Part shown: positions 1 through 7,005 of the stretch, in pieces
Layout: each line of letters starts with the position of its first letter
Position numbering within the stretch: position 1 is the first letter of the stretch
DNA from: Lentisphaeria bacterium
GTDB lineage: Bacteria; Verrucomicrobiota; Lentisphaeria; Victivallales; Victivallaceae
Direction: 5' to 3'
Assembly: GCA_900768505.1 (NCBI GenBank)
Contig: CAAGED010000024.1
Coordinates: 1-10,274 of the forward strand
Length of the DNA stretch: 10,274 nucleotides
The notes under the pieces: model-generated
The model's database searches: none
The model's input: the letters and a program-made list of their open reading frames with translations, nothing else
What the model was told of the DNA's origin: nothing
Made by a program: the position numbers and the translations under genes

Positions 1-84
1 TACAAAAATATTTTCCGCTTACAATCATAATAACATACCACATGAAGTAACTCACGGCGATATATTTGTTCTTCAGCTCGTGCC

Positions 85-196
85 CTGCGGCGGCCGTGAC
101 ATATGCACATCTCGAAAATCATCTCCGCCGCACCTGTTTCGACTTGAGCGTCGGGAGTTGCGGCGGTTGAAACGTATTGACGTCTCGAAAATTATC
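85..196 (-). repeat. Left copy of the 73-bp repeat, one full unit with partial neighbours
   Basis: One complete 73-bp unit spans 109-181. The start of a next unit follows exactly in phase at 182-196, and the tail of a previous unit is recognisable at about 85-108. Read on the minus strand, this is the same element as the array at 10071-10274. The full unit differs from the right-hand consensus at about 12 of 73 positions, many of them C-to-T or G-to-A changes, so it looks older or less homogenised. The stem arms CCGCCGCA (125-132) and TGCGGCGG (159-166) are perfectly preserved. The inner arms CGAC (140-143) and GTCG (150-153) pair fully. The element begins about 17 bases past the thiF stop codon, so a thiF read-through transcript would carry it. 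Function unknown. Confidence 0.85.
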
Positions 197-212
197 AAAA
201 TTTTGTAAAAAT

Positions 213-812
213 CTATACTTCACGCCCCAACAATAACGCCAATACGGTATTCGCTTGCATTGCGGCAACAATATTCACCCGTGGAGATTGGGGAGCGTTT
301 GCAGTGGATATTTCACTACTCAAATCCCCTATTAAATACAATTGATTATTAATTTTATGCACTTTCAGGGTGTTTGAGTTGCCGATTCCTGCTAAGCCAC
401 TGCCGGAAATAACTATTTTATTCCGCTTCAATGCCGCGGATATCAGCATCCGTTTGGCCTCCGCCTGGTCAAAAGCTTCCACGATAATGTCACAATCACC
501 AAAAATCAGGTCAAAATTTTCTGAAGTAACCTGAATATTAAATATTTTTATCTGCAACTCAGGATTAATTTGGTGTAAATTATGTGCTAACGCATCACAT
601 TTGTAATCCCCCAATTGATGAAAAAAGAAAAATTGCCGATTTAAATTCGACGAGCTAACCCGGTCAAAATCCGCCACGGTAAAGGTTGTAACTCCACTGC
701 GTACCAAATTAAGCAGACAATTCGAACCTAATCCGCCGGCACCAGCTACTCCAATGTGCGCCGATTCCAGAATTTCACACTCTTTCTCACTCAGGTAACC
801 ATTGATACGCAT
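213..812 (-). CDS. thiF: Sulfur carrier protein ThiS adenylyltransferase ThiF (short, family-2 type)
   Basis: E1-like enzyme that adenylates the C-terminal glycine of ThiS with ATP, so that sulfur can be loaded for synthesis of the thiazole half of thiamine; cytosolic. The 199-residue product has the nucleotide-binding loop GAGGLGS (24-30), the acidic pair D48/D50 leading into RVSSSNLNRQ (51-60), and EAFDQAEAK (112-120), whose Asp is the expected Mg-ATP contact. A PQSPRV segment lies near 174-179. It is shorter than E. coli ThiF (about 250 residues). Its four cysteines (12, 32, 72, 107) are scattered with no CxxC pairs, so the structural zinc site of the long form is absent. That matches the compact family found in many anaerobes. 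The ATG lies 8 nt after the thiS stop. It is the last gene of the holA-lptB-thiS-thiF string. The immediate thiS neighbour supports this role over MoeB or HesA homologues. Confidence 0.88.
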   Translation of the reverse strand: MRINGYLSEKECEILESAHIGVAGAGGLGSNCLLNLVRSGVTTFTVADFDRVSSSNLNRQFFFFHQLGDYKCDALAHNLHQINPELQIKIFNIQVTSENFDLIFGDCDIIVEAFDQAEAKRMLISAALKRNKIVISGSGLAGIGNSNTLKVHKINNQLYLIGDLSSEISTANAPQSPRVNIVAAMQANTVLALLLGREV

Positions 813-830
813 AAATTATCCTAACCTCCG
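813..830 (-). promoter_or_regulatory. thiF ribosome binding site inside the thiS GlyGly codons
   Basis: The only strong Shine-Dalgarno match before the thiF ATG (810-812) is GGAGG at 825-829. It is formed by the last two thiS codons (GGA GGT) before the TAG stop at 821-823, and lies 12 nt from the ATG. An AGGAT closer in (818-822) is a weaker alternative. The essential C-terminal diglycine codons of ThiS therefore also appear to serve as the ribosome landing site for its partner enzyme, which would couple translation of the two. Confidence 0.5.
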
Positions 831-1024
831 GCAACCAATCCATAAATATTTATTTCATCGCCGTTTTTGATTTTTGCCGATTCCACACTGCTTACATCGG
901 CCAGTAACTGCCCATTGATTTCTATGAGTACCTTCTCCGGCGCAATTCCTTTCAGCCGCAGCAGTGAAATCAATGCATCGCTTCCGGCGTATTCTAATGC
1001 TGTTCCATTGATTTTTATTGTCAT
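821..1024 (-). CDS. thiS: Sulfur carrier protein ThiS
   Basis: A 67-residue ubiquitin-fold sulfur carrier. Its C-terminal glycine is adenylated by ThiF and converted to a thiocarboxylate that donates sulfur to ThiG during thiazole synthesis. The sequence shows the hallmarks: about 66 residues, a beta-grasp pattern beginning MTIKINGTALEY, a central INGQLLA-type strand/loop, a GDEINIYGLVAGG ending, and the obligatory terminal Gly-Gly. MoaD also ends in GG but is longer, and a ThiF-type partner follows at once, so ThiS is favoured. The ATG is 24 nt below the lptB stop with an AGAGGGA purine tract about 14 nt upstream. No TPP riboswitch-like leader is visible, so expression probably follows the upstream genes. 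thiG and thiH are absent from this window. Confidence 0.93.
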   Translation of the reverse strand: MTIKINGTALEYAGSDALISLLRLKGIAPEKVLIEINGQLLADVSSVESAKIKNGDEINIYGLVAGG

Positions 1025-1048
1025 TTTAACTCAGATATCCCTCTTTTT

Positions 1049-1825
1049 CTACATGGTGAATTCCGGCCCTAAATACATCTCTCTCGCCTCTTCATTGTTG
1101 GTAAGATAATCCCGGTCGCCTTCACACAAAATCTGCCCCTTGGCCATCAAATACGCCCGATCCACCACTGCCAGCGTCTCTCGCACGTTGTGGTCGGTAA
1201 TTAAAATACCCAAATTCTTCTGTTGCAACTGACGAATAATCTTCTGCACTTCAAATACTGCAATCGGATCCACTCCGCTGAACGGCTCGTCCAGCATGAT
1301 GAAATGTGGATTAGTCACCAATGCCCGGGTGATTTCCAACCGCCGTCGTTCGCCGCCGGAAAGGGTCATTGCTTTTTGCTTGGCCAATCGAGTCAAATCC
1401 AACTCATTGAGTAAATATTCCAATCTGGCGTAACGCTCTTTGCGGCTGATGGCCAGCGTCTCTAAAATGGCCAGAATATTCTGCTCCACGGTCAGCTTCC
1501 GGAAAATTGATGCCTCCTGCGCCAAATATCCCATTCCCATGCGCGCCCGCTTATACATCGGGACATGAGTAACATCATATCCGCGCAATTTGATTTCGCC
1601 GGAATCTGGCTTAATCAGCCCCATGACCATATAAAATGAGGTGGTTTTCCCCGCTCCGTTCGGACCCAGCAAGCCAACAACTTCACCGGCGCGGACATTT
1701 AACGACACGCCGTTGACCACTCGACGGCCGTGGTATGATTTAACCAGATTAGTGGCCTCAACCAGCATGCCGTCATTCTCTTTGGGCAATACATCCATCT
1801 TTTTCTGCATCTCCATTTTTGGCAT
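1049..1825 (-). CDS. lptB: LPS export ABC transporter ATP-binding protein LptB
   Basis: Cytoplasmic ATPase of the LptB2FGC complex that extracts lipopolysaccharide from the inner membrane and pushes it across the periplasm. Visible motifs: Walker A GPNGAGKTT (54-62), Q-loop in YLAQEASIFRKL (Q103), ABC signature LSGGE (155-159), Walker B FIMLDEP (175-181, catalytic E180), D-loop SGVD (183-186) and switch His in ITDHNVRETL (H212). The strings GRRVVNGVSL, QEASIFRKL, DEPFSGVDP and DHNVRETLAV are diagnostic of LptB rather than the amino-acid transporter ATPase LivF. It has about 20 extra N-terminal residues compared with E. coli LptB (241 aa). There is no clear Shine-Dalgarno before M1, and M20 (MLVEATNLVKSY) aligns with the usual start, so the true start may be internal. 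lptA, lptC and rpoN, frequent neighbours, are not adjacent. Confidence 0.94.
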   Translation of the reverse strand: MPKMEMQKKMDVLPKENDGMLVEATNLVKSYHGRRVVNGVSLNVRAGEVVGLLGPNGAGKTTSFYMVMGLIKPDSGEIKLRGYDVTHVPMYKRARMGMGYLAQEASIFRKLTVEQNILAILETLAISRKERYARLEYLLNELDLTRLAKQKAMTLSGGERRRLEITRALVTNPHFIMLDEPFSGVDPIAVFEVQKIIRQLQQKNLGILITDHNVRETLAVVDRAYLMAKGQILCEGDRDYLTNNEEAREMYLGPEFTM

Positions 1826-1847
1826 ATATGATATTAAAATTTTTTTG

Positions 1848-2921
1848 CTAAATTGTATTAATCAGCTGCTCAAGCACCAGACGGCCTTCGCCGCCGGAAA
1901 CCAGTTGCCGCCCTGCCTCTGATATGGCGTTCAGGGCACGCACCAATTCAGCCGTGGTGTAACCGCCGGCCCGCTGGCAGATTTTAAACGCCCGAAATGG
2001 ATGCAGTTTCAGCAATCCGTTCTCCGGATAACGCTCTTTTAAATCGGCGCTGGAATCAAAAAATGATTTGGAAACCCGTTGGTCGATCTGTAACTCCTCC
2101 ATGTCCGCCTTGGAGTTCAACAACTCCAGGTAGCTGCGTTCCACTTGCCGCATAATGCCAATTTCCGGCGACCCGCCGGTATTGCTCATTAAACCAAGCG
2201 AAACATCCAGCACCCGCAGCGCCTCCGCCTTGTTACGCTCCATCAGTGCATTGGCAAAATCCCAAATCATTGCTTCCGGGGTGCGGCTGCAGGAGTTACG
2301 GCAATCCTGCAAGGTGATATTATTCTGGTCGCCAACGTAGGATATGAGTTTTTCCAATTCCCGCTGCAACCGTCCGGAATCCGAGCCAATCACGTCAATA
2401 AAGTAGAGCACTCCGTCGGAACCAATCCTTTTATTGAATGAACTGACAAAATTAACAATAAAGTCCTGTCGATTGCGGGAATAATCTCGATCAAAACTGG
2501 ATATTTTCCGGATATTTTCCAACTCTAAATTCTTGATTGCCTTGAGACGCTTAAATGCCGCCGTCCGCTGATCCAGTCCAACGCCGTCCCACACTAAATC
2601 CACTCCTTCCGGCAATCCCCGCTCCAATTCCACCGCCAAACGCTCGAAGCCGGAAGCCAACTCCTTGTTATTGAGTTGATCCAGCCAGGAGCAATGACAA
2701 AGCCAAATCTTTTTTGTCGGCGTAAGAAATGGCGGTGTTGCCAGTGCATCCGCTGCCTGATTCAGCCAGTCCGTCGGCGCAAGTTCACTGCCGGCGCCGC
2801 CAATAATTTCCAAATCCGGCGCATTTTCGTAACTGCCGCCGCACAATTGGTTCACCAATTCCCGACTGCGTTCCTTGATGCGAAAATCATCGTCTCCGCA
2901 AATCAGATAAAATTTACCCAT
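1848..2921 (-). CDS. holA: DNA polymerase III delta subunit (clamp loader)
   Basis: Delta is the clamp-loader subunit that opens the beta sliding clamp. At 357 residues it is close to E. coli HolA (343). The N-terminal part (about 1-140) starts with FYLICGDDDFRIKER, the family's characteristic opening, and is an AAA+-like fold without a Walker A loop, as expected for delta. A middle lid region contains YFIDVIGSDSGRLQRELEKLISYVG (173-197), matching the conserved ElekL segment. The C-terminal collar (about 215-357) has EAMIWDFANALMERNKAEAL and ends HPFRAFKICQRAGGYTTAELVRALNAISEAGRQLVSGG. The last motif usually reads EaDrqLKsG; here the Asp is G337 and the Lys is V341, mild deviations. It is first in the holA-lptB-thiS-thiF group, with 22 nt to lptB. 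Start support is modest: a GGCAGG tract lies about 8 nt upstream. Confidence 0.9.
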   Translation of the reverse strand: MGKFYLICGDDDFRIKERSRELVNQLCGGSYENAPDLEIIGGAGSELAPTDWLNQAADALATPPFLTPTKKIWLCHCSWLDQLNNKELASGFERLAVELERGLPEGVDLVWDGVGLDQRTAAFKRLKAIKNLELENIRKISSFDRDYSRNRQDFIVNFVSSFNKRIGSDGVLYFIDVIGSDSGRLQRELEKLISYVGDQNNITLQDCRNSCSRTPEAMIWDFANALMERNKAEALRVLDVSLGLMSNTGGSPEIGIMRQVERSYLELLNSKADMEELQIDQRVSKSFFDSSADLKERYPENGLLKLHPFRAFKICQRAGGYTTAELVRALNAISEAGRQLVSGGEGRLVLEQLINTI

Positions 2922-3087
2922 AAAAGTGCCTGCCTGTCAAAATTTGCAACCTGCCATTTGGTTTTCCGCCGAGTTCCCGAATAATTAGTTAAAATCATTT
3001 TACATTTTTAATCACGGAGGAAGATTTATTTTTCAACAAATCCGCCGGTAAATACCAGCCTTATCCCTGGTGTCGCAATCAAAATAT
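2922..3087. other. holA upstream gap (166 nt)
   Basis: AT-rich spacer between the isopropylmalate-synthase-type gene and holA; it should carry the holA promoter. On the minus strand the only candidate -10 I see is TAAAAT (2997-3002), without a convincing -35 at 16-18 nt, so no promoter is called. A small stem, ACCAG (3054-3058) with CTGGT (3067-3071) and an 8-nt loop, follows the upstream gene's stop but has no T-run after it. It is a poor terminator, and the holA group may be partly transcribed by read-through. Confidence 0.4.
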
Positions 3088-4623
3088 TTATTCGCCCAAG
3101 ACTAAGTTCAACATTTTCTCCGTTGCCGTAATTGCCGCCACCAGCTGATCAGAATCAACTCCGGTGGTAATCAGTCCCCGACCGCCATTTTCCGCTTCCC
3201 AGGTGATGGTAGTCTCCACCAAAGCGTCCGTCTTGCCGCCCGGGGGGATTCTGACCTCGTAATCCCGGAGTTTAGGAACGGAAATATTGAGCGACTTCAA
3301 CGCCTTGCGCACTGCTTTCATGAAAGCGTCATAACCGCCGTCGCCGTTGGATTCAGCTTCGATAAATTGTTCGTGATATTGCATTTTTACCAACGCACGG
3401 GGAGTTACACCGTGGCGGCTCTCGATGTTATAATCCAATATTTTCACCTTGGTGCTCAAGGGCGTACGCAACACCGCCGCAATGATAAATGGCAAATCCG
3501 CCGGCGTAACGTTTTTCTTCTTATCGCCCAGACGAATAATCTCCTGTAATACCTTTTTACGTGTCTCGTCGTCCAGCTCCAAATCCATGGATTCCAAATT
3601 TTTCTCCAGTGATGCCTTGCCGCTGAGTTTGCCCAAGGCATAATTGCGCGTCCGCCCGAAACGCTCCGGCAGAAGCTTGTTGGCGTAAAGATCGCCTTTC
3701 TTATCTCCGTCGGCATGGACACCGCAAGTCTGAGTGAAGACATCTCCACCCACCACCGGCGCATTCCAGGCGATTCGTTTGCCGGATACCGCCTGCACCA
3801 AATCGGAGGCGTCTTTCAATTGCTTCTCCGCCACATGACAACGGAAATTGCTCATGTCATTAAGCAGTACCACCAGCTGGGACAATGGCTGATTGCCGGT
3901 ACGTTCGCCCATGCCGTTGATAGTAGTGTGAATGCCACTGACTCCGTTCTTTACCGCCGCCCAGGAGTTAGCGGTGACCAGACCGTAATCGTTGTGGCCG
4001 TGGAAGTCAAATTTTATATCAGGGAACATGGCGGTCAACCACTTGACATATTCGGCACACTTCTCCGGAATCAACACGCCAAGTGTATCCGGCAACATAA
4101 TCCGCTCAATATTGTATTGCAGTAAATATTCAATAAAATTGAACACATATACCGGACTTTTGGCCATACCATTGGACCAGTCTTCCAAATAAACATTAAC
4201 TTTCAAGCCACGATCCAGCGCCATCTGAATATTGTTTCCCACCTGCGTGAAATGCTCCAAGGGAGTTTTGCGCAACTGGATTTCGCAGTGTGTCTGGGAA
4301 CCCTTGGCTAAAATATTAATCACTTTACCGCCATTTTCGCATATCCAATTAATTGATTTGCCGTCGTCGACAAAACCCAAAATTTCGATCTGCTCCAAGT
4401 GGCCGCGTTTGGCGGCCCATTCAATAATATTACGGACTCCGGCCGCCTCGCCGGACGAGACGCGGGCGGAAGCAATCTCGAGCCGGTCGACCTTAAGCTT
4501 GGTCAACAGGAACCTTGCCATCTGCAACTTCTCGGCCGGCGTAAACGCCACTCCGGGAGTCTGCTCGCCGTCGCGCAAGGTGGTATCGAGGATCTCCACA
4601 TAACGGTACTTGTTTTGCGTCAT
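3088..4623 (-). CDS. 2-isopropylmalate / (R)-citramalate synthase family enzyme
   Basis: A 511-residue DRE-TIM metallolyase that condenses acetyl-CoA with a 2-oxoacid at the entry of leucine (2-oxoisovalerate) or isoleucine (pyruvate, via citramalate) synthesis. The catalytic barrel carries LRDGEQ (16-21; R17 catalytic, D18 metal), HGHND (208-212; metal His), NGMGERTGN (236-244) and GVHADG (301-306). A LeuA-type allosteric/dimerisation domain follows at about 390-505. The barrel has VNVYLEDWSNGM (142-153), YALGKLSGKA (328-337) and LLPERFGR (317-324), strings I associate with the divergent LeuA2-like group of Bacteroidota and relatives, whose members are variously called isopropylmalate, citramalate or regulatory-domain proteins. 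Substrate cannot be settled by eye, so no symbol is given. The ATG has a GGAG at 4635-4638, 11 nt upstream. It is monocistronic here, with no leuB, leuC or leuD beside it. Confidence 0.85.
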   Translation of the reverse strand: MTQNKYRYVEILDTTLRDGEQTPGVAFTPAEKLQMARFLLTKLKVDRLEIASARVSSGEAAGVRNIIEWAAKRGHLEQIEILGFVDDGKSINWICENGGKVINILAKGSQTHCEIQLRKTPLEHFTQVGNNIQMALDRGLKVNVYLEDWSNGMAKSPVYVFNFIEYLLQYNIERIMLPDTLGVLIPEKCAEYVKWLTAMFPDIKFDFHGHNDYGLVTANSWAAVKNGVSGIHTTINGMGERTGNQPLSQLVVLLNDMSNFRCHVAEKQLKDASDLVQAVSGKRIAWNAPVVGGDVFTQTCGVHADGDKKGDLYANKLLPERFGRTRNYALGKLSGKASLEKNLESMDLELDDETRKKVLQEIIRLGDKKKNVTPADLPFIIAAVLRTPLSTKVKILDYNIESRHGVTPRALVKMQYHEQFIEAESNGDGGYDAFMKAVRKALKSLNISVPKLRDYEVRIPPGGKTDALVETTITWEAENGGRGLITTGVDSDQLVAAITATEKMLNLVLGE

Positions 4624-4715
4624 TCTTAAACGTTCTCCATATATACTAAGAATTGAACCTGAAAATATGCGGTAGATATTCCAGCCGCGAATCGACGGAA
4701 ATATTTTACCAGCCT

Positions 4716-4751
4716 AAAAAAAAATATAATCAGCGTAATTTACCGCCATTA
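4716..4751 (-). terminator. Rho-independent terminator after feoB
   Basis: On the minus strand the arm TAATGGCG (4744-4751) pairs with CGCTGATTA (4727-4735) around an 8-nt loop. This gives eight pairs with one G-U wobble and a single bulged G. TA and then nine consecutive T (4716-4724) follow directly. Orientation and position, about 105 nt past the feoB stop, fit termination of the regulator-feoB transcript before the isopropylmalate-synthase-type gene. Confidence 0.6.
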
Positions 4752-4767
4752 TCCCAAAATACAACTT

Positions 4768-4800
4768 TGACGGCGGATTTTTTACCGCTTTGCTCCGTCA
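4768..4800. other. Stem-loop in the feoB 3' region
   Basis: TGACG (4768-4772) pairs with CGTCA (4796-4800). Stacked inside, GCGG (4773-4776) pairs with CCGC (4785-4788) around an A/T loop, leaving a 7-nt one-sided bulge. No T-run follows it on the feoB strand, so it is not a classical terminator there. It lies between the feoB stop and the better terminator at 4716-4751 and could be an mRNA-stabilising or regulatory 3' structure. Confidence 0.4.
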
Positions 4801-4855
4801 TATTGGATTATTTTTTGTTAATCAACCAATTAAGTGGATTTTATCTCACCATTGT

Positions 4856-7003
4856 CTACAACCCCAAAAACAACCCGGCCTGGTAAACAATCAAGGTGAT
4901 AATATACGCCGCCAGCGTCAGCCCGAATAATTGCCCAAGCGTCAGAACCCAGGATTCGGTCTCCCGCCGCACCACCGCTACGGTAGCCACGCATGGCATT
5001 GAGATCAGGCAGAACAACATCATGCAGAACCCCTGCAGCGGCGTGTAGGCCTGCCGGATTGAGTCGGTTAATTTGTTTTGTCCCGCTTCGTCATCCGTAT
5101 CGCCGACGGCGAAGACAATTCCAAGCTGCGCCACAAACAGCTCCTTGGCGGCAAACGCTCCGATCAAGGCCGAACTGGACCGCCAATCGAATCCCAATGG
5201 CGCCATCGCCACGCTTAAAGTATTGCCAATACGCCCGGCAATAGTGTAGCTGAGCATTTCAGAACCCGCTTCGGCCTTTAATTCAGCCACTTCATTCGCC
5301 TTGAGTTCTTCACTCCGTCCGGAGGCGTTTACCTCGGCAATAAGCTGCTGGTAATCCTTGGATAATTCCGTCTTTTTCGGGTAGGTGTTGATGATAAAAA
5401 GAATTATTGACGCACCCAGAATCAGAGTTCCGGCCTTGTGCAGATACATCACCGTCCGCTCCCAGCCGTGAATGAGCAAACTGCGCAATGTAGGCATACG
5501 GTAAGGCGGCAATTCCATAACAAAAACTTCGTCGTCACCATTAAACAAGGTGGATTTGAGCAGCCTTGCCGCCAGCAGCGCCAGTAGAACTCCGATTATG
5601 TAAATTATCCACAACACCGCAGCCTGCAGACTCTCCCGGAAAAACGCCGGAATAATCAGCGAATAAATCGGCAGTCTCGCACCGCAGCTCATCAATGGCA
5701 GAATCATGATGGTAGTCAGCCGATCCCGTTTGGATTCAATGGTACGCGTTGCCATCACCGCCGGAACCGTGCAGCCGAATCCCAGCAGCATGGGGATAAA
5801 ACTCTTGCCGTGCAATCCGAATTTATGCATGCAGCCGTCCATGATGAAGGCTGCCCGCGCCATATAGCCGGTTCCCTCCAGAAAAGCAATGGCCAGAAAG
5901 AGGAAAAGGATGTTGGGCAGGAATGAAAGGACGCCGCCCACACCGCCGATAATGCCGTCGCAAATCAAATCCCGGATGAATGTCAACTTATCTTCCGGCC
6001 AGTGCGCCCCGATTAAATTAGCCAATCCGGAGAACAAGTTTTCCAGCAGGTCGGTCAATGGCTGGGCGCAGAAGAAGGTGAAGGCAAATACCGCCAGCAT
6101 AATCAGCAGAAAAAGCGGCAATCCCAGGAAGCGGTTAGTCAAAAACTTGTCAATTTGATCCGAAATATATTGACGGCGGATTTGATTCATTTTAACCGCT
6201 TCGCGGCAGACTCCGGCGATAACTCCGTAGCGGCAGTCGGCCATAAAGGTTTCGCCGTTGACACCGTGACGGGTCATGATGAATTGGCGGGCTGATTCAA
6301 TTTCCGACGACAATGATTTAAACATTTCAAATTTAACAATTTGCGGGTCATCTTCCAATAATTTAACGGCAAAATAACGGGGCATTATGCCATCGAACGG
6401 CAATGGACTTAAGGTGGAAATTTTATCGGTCAGCCGGCTGATTGCCTCGTCGGTACCGCCGCCGTAACGGATTGGGTTGGGAAGTAATGAAGGAGCGTCC
6501 AGCCGCCGCGCCAATTCGGCCTTGAGTTTGTCAATTCCATAATTTGCCGAGCCGATAGTTTCAACGGTAGTGACTCCGAAATATTTGTTGATTTTGTCAT
6601 AATCAAACTCAAATCCCCGCTTTTTTGCATCATCAATCATATTAAATACCAGCAGCATGGGCAAATTCAGCTCCGCCAATTGCATAGTCAGATACAAATT
6701 ACGCTGCAAATTACTGGAATCCAATACGTTCAAAATGAAATCCGGTCGATTGTTCAATAATTCGTCCGCCGCCACCATCTCCTCCGGAGATGACGAACTC
6801 AAGCCGTAAACCCCTGGCAGGTCAATTAATTCAACCTTGTATTTGTCCAACTCAAAATGCCCCACCCGCCGTTCCACGGTAACTCCGGGATAATTGCCGA
6901 CGTGGGCGTTGGCATTGGTTAATATGTTAAATATGGTGGTTTTACCGCAGTTTGGATTGCCGGCCAGTGCCACGCGAATATGTTTCTTGGCAGATGCGGT
7001 CAT
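4856..7003 (-). CDS. feoB: Ferrous iron transport protein B (FeoB)
   Basis: Inner-membrane Fe(II) importer with an N-terminal G domain. In the 715-residue product the G domain shows G1 GNPNCGKTT (15-23), G2 around NYPGVT (37-42), G3 DLPG (61-64), G4 NMID (121-124) and G5-like GSANYG (151-156). A helical linker follows to about 285, then the polytopic region. FeoB membrane signatures are GFGCTVPAVMATRTIES (408-424), MSCGARLPIYSL (438-449) and GAFAAKELFVAQLGIVF (615-631). A charged, helical, soluble-looking stretch (545-585) interrupts the membrane segments. The ATG is 2 nt below the regulator's stop, with GGAGGA (7013-7018) inside the regulator's last codons at 9-nt spacing, so translation is very likely coupled. 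No separate feoA or feoC is present; a FeoA-like fold is fused to the regulator instead. It probably responds to the same metal-controlled promoter at 7754-7811. Confidence 0.97.
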   Translation of the reverse strand: MTASAKKHIRVALAGNPNCGKTTIFNILTNANAHVGNYPGVTVERRVGHFELDKYKVELIDLPGVYGLSSSSPEEMVAADELLNNRPDFILNVLDSSNLQRNLYLTMQLAELNLPMLLVFNMIDDAKKRGFEFDYDKINKYFGVTTVETIGSANYGIDKLKAELARRLDAPSLLPNPIRYGGGTDEAISRLTDKISTLSPLPFDGIMPRYFAVKLLEDDPQIVKFEMFKSLSSEIESARQFIMTRHGVNGETFMADCRYGVIAGVCREAVKMNQIRRQYISDQIDKFLTNRFLGLPLFLLIMLAVFAFTFFCAQPLTDLLENLFSGLANLIGAHWPEDKLTFIRDLICDGIIGGVGGVLSFLPNILFLFLAIAFLEGTGYMARAAFIMDGCMHKFGLHGKSFIPMLLGFGCTVPAVMATRTIESKRDRLTTIMILPLMSCGARLPIYSLIIPAFFRESLQAAVLWIIYIIGVLLALLAARLLKSTLFNGDDEVFVMELPPYRMPTLRSLLIHGWERTVMYLHKAGTLILGASIILFIINTYPKKTELSKDYQQLIAEVNASGRSEELKANEVAELKAEAGSEMLSYTIAGRIGNTLSVAMAPLGFDWRSSSALIGAFAAKELFVAQLGIVFAVGDTDDEAGQNKLTDSIRQAYTPLQGFCMMLFCLISMPCVATVAVVRRETESWVLTLGQLFGLTLAAYIITLIVYQAGLFLGL

Positions 7004-7005
7004 AA

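Noticed and set aside
202..212. Terminator after thiF
   Set aside because: The stretch just past the stop is A/T-rich, with a short CAAAATTTTG self-complement nearby but no GC stem followed by a T-run.
867..1109. 80-codon plus-strand open frame opposite thiS
   Set aside because: Antisense shadow of thiS and the lptB end; the minus-strand frame has full family motifs.
3715..4125. 136-codon plus-strand open frame
   Set aside because: Lies wholly antisense to the conserved catalytic part of the isopropylmalate-synthase-type gene and has no recognisable motif or start signal.
4624..4715. Promoter or T-box leader for the isopropylmalate-synthase-type gene
   Set aside because: I looked for a T-box core, a leader peptide and paired -35/-10 hexamers and found none convincing. 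TATATA near 4641-4648 is too close to the ribosome site to be the -10.
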